Translations under genes and position numbers: made by a program
The notes under the pieces: model-generated
What the model saw: the letters and a program-made list of their open reading frames with translations, nothing else
Told to the model about the DNA's origin: nothing
The model's database searches: none
NCBI GenBank assembly: GCA_960531495.1
Contig: OY482866.1
Coordinates: 15,730,725 to 15,794,724 of the forward strand
Source of the DNA: Zeus faber
Taxonomy: Eukaryota > Chordata > Actinopteri > Zeiformes > Zeidae
Length of the DNA: 64,000 nt
Reading direction: 5' to 3'
Shown here: one piece after another, positions 20,034 to 33,100 of the stretch
Position numbering within the stretch: the first letter of the stretch is position 1
How the letters are laid out: the number at the start of each line of letters is the position of its first letter

Positions 20034-22520
20034 CACAGATTTTGCAAATGCTCATGCTGTATGTCATTTGTTTGGAGCAGTATGGAAAATGAGAGGATTT
20101 AATTTAATTGATGGGTAATAATGCATAATGCATTGTGATCAGTTTCTGAAATTAATGTCAGCATTGCTACTGCCTAAACAAGTGGCAAAAATCAAATGTC
20201 AGGCACACAGGAAAGGCAATCATTGTGTTATAAAAGCTATAAGCAATGCTGCAGATGAGGCTTCCAAAGTAGCCTCAAACATCAGTAGGGCAATCCAGAC
20301 ACTCTTGACCATGCCTGAGGCTGCACCTATGGAAGAAAATGCTGTCCGCATGCAGGAAAAAGCTAGAGTTTATGAGCAAATCATGTGGATAAAGAGGGGT
20401 GCTGTGTGCACCCCCATAGGGTTATGGAGAGTCCATGATGGATTGTTAGGATTGCTAATCACTAATACACATGGTTTTGACCATTGAGCAAGGAGGGGGA
20501 ATAGTGAGAAAAATCAGAAAACAAGGTTTTTGGTCACCATACTTGCATACAATGGTTGATAATCAACTACATGAATGTGAGATATGTGCAAAAACCAACG
20601 AAAAAAAACCACTACTGCATCAGGACACATTCCCACACCTGAGGGACCATTCAGACATCTGTCTTAGACTACATAGACATGATTAAGAAAGTTCATGGGA
20701 AAAGATATATGCTGGTGGTGATTGACAGGTTTAGCAGATGGGTAGAAGTGGTTCCCTCAGCAGACCAGGGAGCAGGAATGGTGATAAAGTTTCTGACCAT
20801 AGAGGTGACGCCAAGGTTTGGCATTCCAACTGAGATTAGCTCAGGTAATGGTTCATCATTCATTCAAAAAACAGAAAACAGGTGCTACAGCGCTGAGGAT
20901 AAAACAAAGATTAGGTTGTGGGTACCATCCTCAGTCACAGAGAATGGTTGAACGAGTGAATGGAACATTAAAGACAAAAATAAGCAAAATTTGTGCACGC
21001 GAAAAATTGAATTGGGTAGATGCACTAGCATTGGCATTAATGAGTTATCACATGCAGTTTAAGAGAATGACGCATCTAACCCCGTATGAGATGCTAACGG
21101 GTCGAGCCATGCCTGTGCCTAGGGTCCTCGGAGACATGCTCCGAGGACCCTACAAAGGTCCACCGCTGGAACAATTGGAAATGGAACTAAAAGAATATAT
21201 CAGGCAACAAACTGCTATCCATAAAGTGATATTCTAACAGGAGAAACATAGCGTTCCAGAGCCCAAGGAAGAGCCAGTAAGGGGGTTGTAACCAGGTAAC
21301 ATGGTTTATCTGAGAGTTTCAGGAGACAGTGGAACGAGTCAAGAGGGAGGGTCCCTTCAAGGTGGGCAGGGCTACTCAAACAGCCGTTGAGGTGGAAGGA
21401 CGCACCACATGGTATCTTAACCACTGAACTAGGGTGCCACGATAGGAATTCAGACTGCAACATGAGGAGGAACCAGGCTTGGATTCTGGAGAGCCCGAGA
21501 TCAGTCCAGGCCAAGGAGAGCCCCGGGAGGAACCAGCCCATTCCCCAGGCTCTGATCGTACTCAGGCTGCTGATGATCAGCTGCGGACCCTGGCGGATTC
21601 TATCGGTCTAAGGGACCACTGTGGAGGAGGCCCGAATGAGGACCGCGCCACCGTCAACATGGACGACTTGGCCTGACAATCAAACAATGCAAAAAGAGGG
21701 TGACTATAAGCCATCATATGCCGCAGCAGCATCAAGGAGAGAACTGCTATTACAAGCAAGTGGTAGAACAGACGGCAGAAAACGCAGCTGGAATACTTAT
21801 ACTGATCCCAGCGCAGCTGGCTCAGGAAGTCCCGCAATCTGTTGCAGTACATGAAAAAGGAGCAGAGAAGAAACTGTGGGTTTGGGGGAAATATCTAAAA
21901 AACTAATTTCAAGATAACTTGGGATCTTCGGTGGAACATGACTATAAGGGTAGTAGACTGACAATGGGATGTATGGGCAGAAGTGCATGGGCAGATGCAG
22001 ATACGCGACACTTATATACTGGTGATTAGGACAGGATTCTTGGATGGTAGTGTGGAAATCCGTGTGGAATGGGCAGTCCCGGCCAGGGAAGTAACTACTC
22101 CCGGAGTCACTATAGAAAACACCACCTCTCCTACAAATGAGAAAGGAGCTGGATGGTGGAAATCCATAAGGAAAAGTACAAGTGATTGGTTTGATATAGT
22201 TCATGCTAATGTTATGCACTCAAACACTCAGGACATTGAGGAAGGAACCTATATGATAAAGCACTAGGCAACAAGTCATATGCGTGGCTGCATATACAGC
22301 GCGGCAACATACTTTGGACCCAGTCAAAGATACTTGGCGCAAATGCCAGAAAAAAATGAAAGCGTGGACCCAGGACATGGTTCAGGTTCCCACACTACCT
22401 TATCCCGATAGTTGTGCTGTTGAGTGTATGATATGTGTACCTTTGCTCAACTGTACACTGGCTAGCTGCAGACTCCAGTACTGCCCTTTCACCAGGAGCT
22501 CAGAAGCTTGTGCATGAAAT
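20034..22520 (+). pseudogene. Second ERV: RNase H, integrase and downstream remnant
   Basis: Starts in RNase H (YTDFANAHAVCHLFGAVWK, 20034-20090). Integrase follows: finger Cys pair (CEICAKT, about 20578) and core segment GKRYMLVVIDRFSRWVE (about 20698). The usual second catalytic Asp context reads SSGNGSSF, so Asp is replaced by Gly. The Glu segment is PQSQRMVERVNGTLK (about 20930). A C-terminal stretch (EVEGRTTWYL, about 21390) and an acidic tail end at a stop at 21674-21676. The pieces lie in several frames with stops. 21680-22520 is probably env-derived (for example GWWKSIRKSTSDWFDIVHAN) but too decayed to define. No LTR is recognised. The pol tail resembles in style that of the ERV at the window start. 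Confidence 0.75.
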
Positions 22521-22556
22521 GCTCACAAGGGAATGTGAGTCTTTTGATGAAAGAAT

Positions 22557-22566
22557 ATTTATTATT

Positions 22567-22629
<63 letters not shown>

Positions 22630-22630
22630 T
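22557..22630. repeat. (AAT)n tract, 3' tail of the L2 LINE
   Basis: About 70 bp of AAT. It directly adjoins the L2 3' end, whose minus-strand sequence reads GCGCTATACAAATTTTAAG then TTATTATT, so the microsatellite is the element's tail. Confidence 0.9.
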
Positions 22631-25600
22631 TAAAATTTGTATAGCGCCTTTCAAAGAACCCAAGGTCGCTTTAGGGGCAAGGGGGTGGGGTCGGGGGGGC
22701 AGATTAAGGGAGAGAGGAACAAAAACAGAACAAAGGAATATCTTAACTAACTAACTAATGGGGAAAGGCCATGGTGAAAAGGTGGGTCTTGAGGGTTATT
22801 TTGAAAGTGTCTAGGGTTGGGGCGTTACAGATTACGGGAGGGAGAGAGTTCCAGAGGGTGGGGGCTGCCAAGCTGAAAGCTCTGTCCCCGAAAGTTTGTA
22901 ATCTGGTACGGGAGATGGACATCAGACCCATGTTTGAGGACTGCAACTTCCAGGATGTAGTGTGCTGGTAGAGGAGGTCGGACAGGTATTGGGGGGCGAA
23001 TGCGTGAAGGGATTTGTATGTGAGGAGGAGGAGTTTGTGGGAGATGCAGAACTTGACCAGGAGCCAGTGGAGGTAGATGAGGGTGGGGGTTGATGTGCTG
23101 CCAGGGTTTGGTGTGGGTGAGAACCCTGGCAGATGAGTTCTGCACATACTGGAGCCTGTCCAGGGCTTTCTCGGAAACCCCAGACAGGACTCCGTTACAG
23201 TAGTCCAACTGGGAAGTGATGAAAGCGTGGATGAGGATTTCAGCCACGGAGTCTGAGAGTGAGGGACGGAGACAGGAGATGTTTTTGAGGTGATAGAAGG
23301 TGGACTTGGTGATGGATCTGATGTGTGACTGAAAGGAGGGGGTAGAGTCCAGGATAACACCCAGGTTGCGGACCTCGGGCGATGTTTTGATAGAACAGCC
23401 GCCAACAAGGAGGAGGAGATCTCCACCCTTCCGGAGTTGTGGCTTTGGGGCCACAACCATGAGCTCTGACGTTTTGCATTTGAGGAGGATTGTGTGGGAA
23501 ACTGTGTCAAAAACAGCTGAAAGGTCCAGGAGGATGAGGATACTGATGTTACCGGAGTCTGCAGCGAGGAGGAGGTCGTTGGTGATCTTGATTAGGGCAG
23601 TCTCTGTGTTGTGCTGTGCTCTGTAGGCTGACTGCAGGGGCTCATGGTTGGACAGATGTTGCTGGAGCTGGGTGGCCACTGCTTTTTCCAGGACCTTACT
23701 GAGGAATGGAAGGTTGGCGATCGGCCAGTAGTTGCTAAGATCGTCAGGGTGCAGACCAAGCTTCTTCAGGATGGGAGGGATGGAGGCAATTTTGAGACTG
23801 GGGGGAACTGTACCAGATGCTAGGGAGGAGTTGATTATGTCTGTGATGGAGGGGCAGAGGGTAGGCTTTCACCAACGCCGTTGGCATAGGGTCCAGGGAG
23901 CAGGTGGAGGCTTTGGCTTTGGTCACCAACCTCGAGACTAGTGAAACATCCACTAGGGAGAGGGAAGAGAGAGAGCATTGGGGGCAGAGGGGGGCAGCTG
24001 AGGGCACACTGCCTAATAGTGTCTGGGACACGTTGGGAGGAGAGGGGGCAGGCACGAGGAGTTGTTGGTGAATGGTGTCCACTTTAGCCTGGAAAAAGTC
24101 CAGGAACTGGTGTAGAGGTCAAGGGCATCGGCAGTGTGGGAAGCAGCAAGGGGGCGGAGCAGACGGTTTATGGTGGTGAATTGTGTTCTGGGGTGGTTTT
24201 GCTGAGAGCCGATAAAGGTGGAGTAGTAATCAATCGTGGTCCTGGAGAGTTCCTTCTTGTAGGACAGCACAGGGTGTTCAAAGGCCAGACGGCGGACAGT
24301 GAGGCCAGCTCGCTTGTAGAGCCGCTCCAACTGCGACTGGTGGCCTTCATGATGCAGAGGTCAGTGGTGAACCAGGGGGCAGGGCGGGTATAGCATACAG
24401 TCCGGGATTAAAGGGGGGCCAGAGAGTCCAGGCTACTGGATAGAGCAGTGTCATAGTGGGCGACTAGGGCGTCTGGCAAGGTGTCAGCGGGAGCCAGGGC
24501 CATGAGGGTTGCAAGCAGGTCAGATAGAGCTGGTGCACCCACTGACCTAATATTTCTGAAGGTGATGGAACGACCAGGGCGCTGCATGGGCAGGGGGACA
24601 GGGACGGTGAAGAAGACGGCATGATGGTCCGATACTGCCAGGTCCAGGCACTGCAGATGGGAAGGGGGTGTACTGGTAGGGCAGACTAGGTCCAAAGTGT
24701 GACCTTTAACGTGGGTGGGGCCTTGGACATGCTGCATGATGTTAAAACAGTCCAACAGTGATAGGAACTGGGGCGCGTTTGGGCCCGAGGGGGGGGTCCG
24801 CGTGGTTGCTCCCCGGCCTGCTGTGCCCCTGGATCGATCCGGTCGCGACTCACCTATCTCTCCCAGTGCCAAAACTCATACTCAGCACATACACCACACA
24901 ATAGACCGAGGGCTTGCAGGATGGCGGGGTGCAGGCTATGTGGGTGGGGATGCGGCGGGCAGCTGCCATCTTGCCTGTTACGCTCCTGCCCAAGCATACT
25001 TCTCGTCCGTCCCAAAATTTTAATGGCACTCACATTAGCTTCGAAACACACAAGCATTGGCACACCAATCCTACTCCAAACAACACTCCATCAAACCAGG
25101 GTCTGCGAGACAGGAGGGGTGCGAGTGATTTGGGTTCAACTTGCCTGAAGGACTCGCACCCCCAGCCCCGATATTTTAACTGCAGTTACCAACAGCACAC
25201 ATTGAGCACTGGGGTTTACCGTGGGGCTGTGATCTGGGCCTGCAGTCCGTGCCTTGCACCTGTGGCCCGGGTTCTGTGCTGGCGGCTGCGTCTTGCGCCT
25301 CCGCCCGGGGGTTGGTTGTATGTGTGCGCCCCTGGGGCGCAGGGCCTCCCCGTCCTCCCTGGGACTTGGTCATGCTCCTCGGGATGGGCGCGGGAGTTGC
25401 TCCAGGGCCCTCTGACTTCTCTGGGGGCCCGGGGGTCTTCCGTGGTCGCAGGGCGGGGATCTCCTGCAGCCGGGGGTTGTCCGCGGGGCTGTGGAGTTCG
25501 GGGGGCTTCGGGGCCGTTGCGCTGCCTGGAGGCACCGCAACTTAATACCGACCTTCTACACCAGTACCAATGGGGATAAGTCATGTACACTTACCGGTGG

Positions 25601-26900
25601 ACATCTTACACACAGACACACCCACGCACGCACACATGCACACACGCACCCCTGCTTGGAGTGCACCCCAGCAACCGGGGGTGCTTTCCTCTCCTTTCCT
25701 CCCTTATTTACTGCCATAACTTTGACAGGAAGAGGCCACAGGACCAGTTGCTGTTCCAGTTTTCCTGGACCTAATTCGGTTTTTCAATTCATGTTGTCAT
25801 CCAATGTTCATGTTTTTGTGTAAATGTTGTTTGTTTCTATGTTTATTTGTCTCACCGTGGTGATTCTCCCCCTCTTGGAGTAGTGATCAGTTGTTTATAG
25901 ATCCAAACATGATGAATAGTTCTCCAAAGAGGGGGGTTGGTGGTGGCTCTCCATAACCAAAACTGTGCTCTTGTCATTCTACAAGGTATCCACCGGACAG
26001 AGTTATTGCAGCAGTTATTAATGATTTAAGAATGAATAAAGAGTTGCATCGTAGGTTGAGAACTTGAACTCCCCTTGCGGACTTACTCTGTCCTGGATGC
26101 AAACCGCATACAAATACTCTGTGTTGTATGCCCAGCATGCTGACAGCACATGTTAAAAATAATAAAATAAAAAAATACAAAAGTGATAGGAACTCAGCAG
26201 CAAAGCTGCAACTGGAGGAGTCCACGTGGATATTGAAGTCTCCCAGCAGGAGGGTATCTGGAGACTTGGAGCAGACAGAGGACAATAGCTCGGTAAGCTC
26301 AGACATGAAGGTGGTGGAGGCCTTGGGTAGGCGGTATAAAATCGAATACACTCAAAAGATGTTAGATTGGGTGTGGGGATTTCCTTGACTCGGATGTCAG
26401 CTCGGTGGATGACAGCCAGCCCACTGCCACAGCCTATGGAGCGGGGTTTCTGAAGATACACATATCCTTGGGGAGTGGCTTGGTTGAGTGTTATAAAGTC
26501 CTGCTGATTTTGCCATGTCTCAGTTATACATAGAAAATCGGACAGTCCAGGTAGCGTACCAAAAATCAATCCAGTGGGTGATAATCCAGGTATGGAGGGA
26601 GGAGGAAATCTGAGCTGAAGACCCAGGAGATGAAGGAATCCTGCTAGCTAGCAGGGATAGCTTGATAGCTGGGCTGCGGATGCTAAAAGTTGATCGGCAG
26701 CTAACGTTACCCCCTGACAGCTGATTGGCAGAGAGGTTAAGTAGCAAACATAAAAACAGAAATCCACAATCTTCAAGCTGATGTAAGAGGATATAGTAGT
26801 GAACTTGAGCAAGCAAAGAAAGAACTTTAGGAATGCGGCAAAAAGGCTTAAATGAACTGAGAAGCGGCGTCCCCTCAGACCGGAGGTCGACAACGAAGCG
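22631..26900 (-). mobile_element. L2-type LINE, split by a retroposon
   Basis: A long minus-strand L2 element. The endonuclease part runs 26580-26195 (FLCITETWQNQQDFITLNQA, LLLGDFNIHVDSS) and resumes at 24756 (LLDCFNIMQHVQGPTHVKGH, VSDHHAVFF). Linker and RT run 24330-22800 (SAYRAQHNTETALIKITNDL, LDLSAVFDTVSH, RNLGVILDSTPSFQSHI, FITSQLDYCNGVLSG). The RT palm with the second and third catalytic Asp is largely deleted between DTVSHTILL and the thumb. The 3' end has a TTA tail. Frame changes are frequent. The 1.4-kb insert at 24770-26181 interrupts the endonuclease gene. Confidence 0.85.
24770..26181 (+). mobile_element. GC-rich polyadenylated retroposon, copy 1
   Basis: Inserted in the L2 endonuclease gene with a 13-bp target duplication AGTGATAGGAACT (24757-24769 and 26182-26194). 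The left end is GC-rich (GGGGCGCGTTTGGGCCCGAG). The middle carries a CA-rich tract (about 25610-25660), and the right end is A-rich (AAAATAATAAAATAAAAAAA), so it is a plus-strand retroposon. A second copy lies at 53385-54371. Long open frames in the GC-rich part (for example 24914-25579) have no recognised domain. Probably the 3' part of a LINE family; clade not assigned. Confidence 0.8.
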
Positions 26901-27019
26901 TGAAATAAGGATATTGTGGATAGAACGGTTCCACCGGTAAGAAATCTAAAGGTGTCAGGATAAGAATGCTACTGTCAACTCGCTGTTATACCCTGACCAA
27001 CCATTGGCAGACATCTTTT

Positions 27020-28775
27020 GGATGTGTGGTGGCGGATCATAGCACAGCACCTTGCCAGCATTCTTGGACAGAGTTTGTGAGACTGTGGAGCTACAGATGG
27101 AGCAGAGGGACACAAGACGCTTGTGGGAGGGGCTGCGGACGATAACAAACTACAATTGGACTACGGCTAATTGGAGTTACACCACTTGGGATGAGCACGC
27201 ACTCTCAGTGTCAGAGCATGACGTCAGGAAGGCTCTGATGCGGGTGAACACTAGGATAGCTGCAGGCCCAGATGGCATATCTGGGCGAGTACTAAAAACC
27301 TGTGCTAACCAGCTAGCTCCGGTGTTCACTACAATATTCAACATCTGGCTGGCTGAATCAGTGGTCCTGTCCTGCTTGAAGAGGTCCACCGTCGTTCCTG
27401 TCCCGAAGATCACATCTTCTGCCTGCCTGAATGACTACCGTCCGGTGGCCCTCACCTCGGTGGTCGGTGGTCATGAAGTGTTTCGAGAGGCTGATTAAGG
27501 ATTAAATCTGCGCCTCCCTCCCCCGCATTTTGGACCCGTTGCAGTTCGCGTACCGGCAGAACAGATCCACAGATGACGCGGTCTCCCAGGTACTGCACAC
27601 CACGCCCTGACTGGCTGTCAAGCTGAAGGAGCTTGGACTGAATACTCTGCTGTGTGCCTGGATCCTGGACTTCCTCACAGCCCAGCCCCAATTGGTTAGG
27701 GTGGGGAAGCACATGTCCAGCTCCCTCAACCTGAATACAGGATCCCCCCAGGGCTGCGTCCTCAGCCCCCTACTGTACTCCCTGTACACACATGTGGACT
27801 GTGTGGCCAGGTCCAGCTCCAACACCATCATCAACTTTGCTGACGACACCGTTGTCGTGGGCATGATCACCGACTGTGATAAGAAGGCCTACCGCGAGGA
27901 GGTGGCTGACCTGTCACTCTGGTGCAAGGACAACAGCCTACACCTGAACGTCAACAAAACGAAGGAGCTGATTGTGGACTTTAGGCGAAGATTACAATTG
28001 AGGACGCACACGCCCTTGGTGATTAATGGGACTTCTGTTGACAGGGTGAGCAGCTTCAAGTACCTGGGAGTCAACATCACAGAGGATTTAACATGGACTT
28101 TACAAACAGACACTCTGGTGAGAAAGGCTAGGCAGCGCCTTTACCACCTTCTACTGTGGAGCGGTGGAGAGCATCCTGACAGGCAACATCACTGCCTGGT
28201 TTGGGAACTGCACTGCTCAGGACAGACAGGCCCCAGATGGGAGTTTTTTCCCGCAAGCCATAAGAACTGTCAATGCTGACCTCACCAGGGGTCCTTACTG
28301 AGACACACACACATAGGCTCCACTACCTTCTGTACTGTATGTAGTATACTGTACCGCATACTGTGTCACTGTTCTGGGTTGTTCAGTGTTACCGTATTGT
28401 TGCGCCGTACTGTTGTATACTGTGCTGTATTATCCAACAAACACTACCTCACTTTATTCACATTCCATTTTAATGCACATATCTGTATTTACATAAATGC
28501 CTATCCCATATACATAAGTCTATCCCATATACGTAAGCCTATTCCCTTATCTATTCCATTTTATTTTATTCTATATATTTTCATTTTATTCTATAAGTAT
28601 TCAACTTACTGTATTACGTTTAAGGAATCAGTTAGTTGGTCTATTAGAAAGAAATTTTTCCCTAGGACATATTGTGTGTTATCACCGGGTGCGTTACATT
28701 ACATTTCACTGCATATATGTATGAAAGTATGTATATGTATGTGACGAATAAACCTCTTGAATCTTGAATATAGTG
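27020..28775 (+). mobile_element. CR1/Rex1-like LINE, plus strand
   Basis: RT-region fragments: ETVELQMEQRDTRRLWEGLR (27070), ALMRVNTRIAAGPDGISGRV, RSTVVPVPKITSSACLNDYRP, then [20 protein letters not shown] and the catalytic FADDTVVVG (about 27834-27860), and [11 protein letters not shown] with [12 protein letters not shown] (about 27955-28097). A deletion removes part of the RT palm before 27620 and part of the thumb after 28140. The 3' end is AATAAACC then TTGAATCTTGAAT (28748-28768). The same family appears on the minus strand at 41470-43200 and 50577-53380. Inactive. Confidence 0.8.
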
Positions 28776-29074
28776 TAACTTTTGTGAAAACCGCACATGG
28801 ATTCGGAGTCGCGATATGGCACTGCTAGTTTTATGGTGCGACCATGGCGGGGAATGAGGTTCATTTATTTGATTTCGTGAGCGGGAAAAAGGTTGGGGAG
28901 CAAAAATAACTAAGCTTCTTCCTGGTCCAGGGCATCAGCAGCATTCTGTCTCCTGCTGGCATTGTCCTCCTGGTGACACAAAATAGAATGAGTTTCTTCA
29001 GACTCAATAGACCATTCAACAACATTGTTTCCTATTACAGCTCGAGGTTAACTTCAACCCTTTTTAAGCCAGCT
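28776..29074. other. Unassigned spacer before block B
   Basis: No supported gene. On the minus strand a short segment (about 28971-28907) after an AG could read as a terminal mini-exon ending in TAG, but nothing supports it. Confidence 0.35.
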
Positions 29075-29625
29075 GACGAAGGCCCACCACAGACTGACTC
29101 TGGTCGCCTTCTCTCGTGAAGCGTCCTCTCTCCTTTTGTAGGCTGGTACCTTGATTGCTGATCTGGCCCAGCTTGGTTTCTCCACGTTTCCAGCCACCAC
29201 CGGTGGATATATCTGTTTTCCACAATGATTCCCAGCTGGCAGCCTTTCCTAGCTGAGTGCTGCCCTCTTCTATGGCTCTCTCCAGTGGTTTGACCCGAGG
29301 GAACACCACAGCATCTATAAAATATACCCTCTGTCATGATTTTGCCCTGTGTTTGTTATAGTTTATTCTGTTCCTTGTTGTTAACCTTCTGCAGATGTCC
29401 TCTATGTTTTTCCCCTCAGCTCTTTCTCGTCTCGTCATTACATTTAATTTGTCTACCCCAGTCAGTCCTTGTCGGTCATACAATTCCCTGCGTGTGCTGT
29501 GGCCTGTATGCCATGCAATGTTTAAGTTTCTTCAGTAAAGATACTTTTGTTTGAGCATTTCCTGCCTGAGTTTCTGTGTGTGCTGCATTTGGGTTCACCA
29601 GACAGCGTCGTGACACACTCGCATA
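29075..29625 (+). repeat. LTR-like repeat, copy B
   Basis: Matches 9515-10212: TATAAAATA box near 29317, CTGTCATGAT at 29330, 3' end GGGTTCACCAGACAGCG then TGACA near 29616. Same position relative to gene B as copy A has to gene A, so it predates the duplication. Confidence 0.5.
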
Positions 29626-29746
29626 TTCCAAGAGGTGTATGCCAATGAATAGGGATTTTGAAATGGTTGGGGTTGATAAAATAAAAAAAAAAAGTCTCCA
29701 CAACAAATGAAAAATGCAAGCATCTCACAATTTGTTGAATACAGCT

Positions 29747-29752
29747 TTTATT
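29747..29752 (-). terminator. Poly(A) signal of ACOT/BAAT copy B
   Basis: AATAAA on the minus strand, about 400 bp beyond the stop codon, followed within 60 bp by GT-rich sequence (TTTGTTGTGG). Matches the signal of copy A. Confidence 0.65.
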
Positions 29753-30148
29753 TGGTAGTGGTGTGAAGGTAAGAGAAATGCTAATTTTTAACAGACAAGA
29801 TGATATTTAATAGACACAAAATGACAGTAACAGTTCAAAGGTACTAGGGAACTGACAGGAAGGCTTCTGAAAGAGACAGTACAGTCTTACTGTAGGGCCT
29901 ATACTACCAACAGATTGATACAGTTATTTGTTTATTAAAAGAACTTGACCATCTACTAAGCAAAGACAAATTAGTTAGCCACAGTTAGTGATGTATGAAT
30001 AACTTAAAGACAGATATTCAGTAAATATAATAAAGGGTCTACAGACGACAATAAGCCTTTTGACCAATTTAGATTGATAGAAATGTGGACGTGTGCCGCC
30101 TCTGCCCCCCTACTGAATGAAAATTACAAAATCATGTGCAGTAAAATC

Positions 30149-33100
30149 TCACAAATTGTTCTTGGGGAGAATGTCAGGACTGGGGTACAGCTGCTGCCTC
30201 AGGAAGGTCAAGATCTTCTTCCAACTGTCTTCCTGAGCATCCGCAGCACTTTTTGCCTTTCCTCCAAAAAGCGTAATCCCTTCAAATCAAACACATACAT
30301 TTGTTCATCCTTAAGTAGTAGCATATTACAATTCTTTGGCATTAGACGGATTGAAGAAACATGAAAGATAGAGAACCATTCATTTTCCTGCTTTCACCAT
30401 ACTGCGGTTTCCTCAACAAAACAATACAAGATGTCGCCAGACTCATGTTCCAATTGAACTGTAGTAAAACGTATAATTCTTACGTTGCTCCGTTGTACCA
30501 TCAAGACATGGTGCTCTGATTGTAATTCTGGGTGGTGTATGAGGGAGCTCAATTAAATGCCCTGTTTCCGAATATGAAAGAGTCGTCAGCAGATGCTCAT
30601 TGCCCGCCTCATGCATCATCTTGGCGATCTGAGGATAAAGCATTGAACAAAAATCAACCTTGTTCAGCCATCATGGCTTCACAATGATGCTTAAGAGATG
30701 TTGGCATATCTTTGTGAGGGTAATATTTGAACTCACATCTTCAGCGGACTCCTTAGAAGCTACAGCCTGATCGTCCTCACCATAAATCAGCAACAGCGGG
30801 CATGTAATCCTTTCCACCTGGATAAGAAGTAATAGTAGTACTTAAAAGTATTCAACTTGTGCTTAACAACAGTATCCAGTGACATACATATACATAGACT
30901 AGAATGAGACTAGAATTAGTCTCAGAAAGGGACTCCTGGTTTATGTCCTACTTCAATCTCTCACACCAGTGAATACAGGCCTTGCATTCTGGTGTCCCTC
31001 AGGCCTCCATACTGGGACCTTTGCTGTTCTCCTTGTAAACTAAATCCCTTGGTGGTGTGATCTCCCTCTGTGGCTCCTCCTATCACTGCCATGCAGATGA
31101 CACTGAACTCTGTCTGTCCTTTCTTTTCTCCAACAGAAACACATGTTGACAGGTGCATCTCTGCATGTCTTAACCATGGATGATTTTTGTTTTAAGTGGA
31201 ATTTGAAAGATTTCATGGAAAACTAGTGTTGAGTAGTCGTGGTACTTAACAGTGGTTGAAAAACAATGATGGAATGTCAGTTACTTACATCCAATTTATT
31301 ATCCATTATCGGCAGAGTGGTGTCACGCCATATTGCCTGGTTCTTCTCATTAATTTTTATTTTGTGTCTGCTTGAGCAAAATGTTGATCCATTATATTGA
31401 TAATTTAAATTCCATCCAGTCATAATGCTTTGTTTTGTATTGCTGGCAGTATGAGGCAATACACTTACAAGGCTTGAATGTGTTGCTCATTAAATTCTGA
31501 GACTGAGGTTTTGAAACGAGGGTAGTGGAGTCCATTGATGCACACACAGCATTGAGGCTAGAATGAAACAAGAACATAATCAAACCAAGCATCGAATTTG
31601 TTAATGAATTAACTTTTTTGTCAATTTTTAGAGAACAAATATTTACTCTGTCTTTTTAGTTTATGGAGTGGTTGGGAGAAACCGATGTAAACCGGTAAAA
31701 CTGAGTTTTACAAAGTTTACAGATTGCTCCACAATTTTCATGAAGGAGCATGAAGTATCACGGTATGGTGGCTGTTATGATGTTGGGACACACACTGGGT
31801 TACTCAAAGCATCAACACTTTCAATCCTAAAATGTTTCTATGGTGTATCTTAAAATCTGTAGAAGTGGGGTATAGTGTAGCATATATATGCAACACAGAG
31901 AGCTACATTTCCCAAATGCTTTAATATGTGACTGTGGGTTTCTGAGGGTTACGTACACTGATATTCATTGTCTTAGCTGCCATATTGAGTGCCACAGTCC
32001 CACCCAGGGAACTGCCGACCACTCCAACTCTGTCTTTGATCACCAGAGGGTGTTCTTGAAGAAGACAAAATGCTCTCTAAATGGACAATGAAAGATAAGA
32101 GGGATAATAATAGATGATAATGAGGGAATACAATTGGCAACACAATGTAGTACTTAATTCACAGTTCACACACTTGTACTCTGGATCTACGGAATATTTC
32201 AGAATACTGAAATAACACCTGCATGTAAGCTGGCACGGCTTAAGAAAGAAACTGCACTGCACCTCAAAATACTCCAACGTTCCATCAACTTTATTGGTGG
32301 TCATGTATTGCACCACCACAGAAGCAAAACCATGGGATGCAAGCAAAGAAGCACGGCTCTCTTCCAGACCACCACGCGCTCCCCATATATCCATGATCCC
32401 AGGGAAAGGTCCTGGACCTGAGATGGAGAAAACATGTTTTAAATGAACAGACATTGTCATCCATGCAACCAAATCTTTCGTCCAAAAAAAACTATGTGAA
32501 ATAATGAAATAAAACATCTTGAAATTCTCACTGAGCACTTTATTAGGAATACCTGTACACCTACTCATTCATGCAATTATCTAATCAGCCAATCCTGTGG
32601 CAGCAGTGCAATGCATAAAATCATAGGGGAGAAAATGTGATCTCAGTCTTTTCGACTGTGGTATGATTGTTGGTGCTAGATGGGCTGGTTTGAGTACTTC
32701 TGTAACTGCTGATCTCCCCGGATTTTCATGCACAACAGTTACTCATATTTACTCCTCATTAAACCTCTCTCATCCATCCTTGTGGGTGTGAGGGGTCAAC
32801 AGAGAATGGCCAGACTGGCTTGAGCTGATAGAAAGGCTACAGTTACTCAGATAACCACTTTGTACAATTGTGGTGAGTAGAAAAACATTTCAGAATGCAA
32901 AACACAGAGAACCTTTGGGCGGATTGGCTACAACAGCAGAAGGCCATGCGTTCCTCTTCTGTCAGCCAAGAACAGAAAGCTGAGGCTGCAGTGGGCACAG
33001 GCTCACCAAAACTGGAGAGTTGAATATTACAAAAAACATAGCCTGGTCGGTTGAATCTCAATTTCTGTTGAAGCACGTAGATGGTGAGGTCAGAATTAGG

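Noticed and set aside
24914..25579. 221-codon frame in GC-rich sequence
   Set aside because: Lies wholly inside a TSD-bounded retroposon, and its partner copy at 53.4 kb does not keep the frame.
28900..28975. Possible minus-strand terminal mini-exon (after CACCAG, ending in TAG)
   Set aside because: One weak acceptor, no partner exon, no counterpart near copy A.
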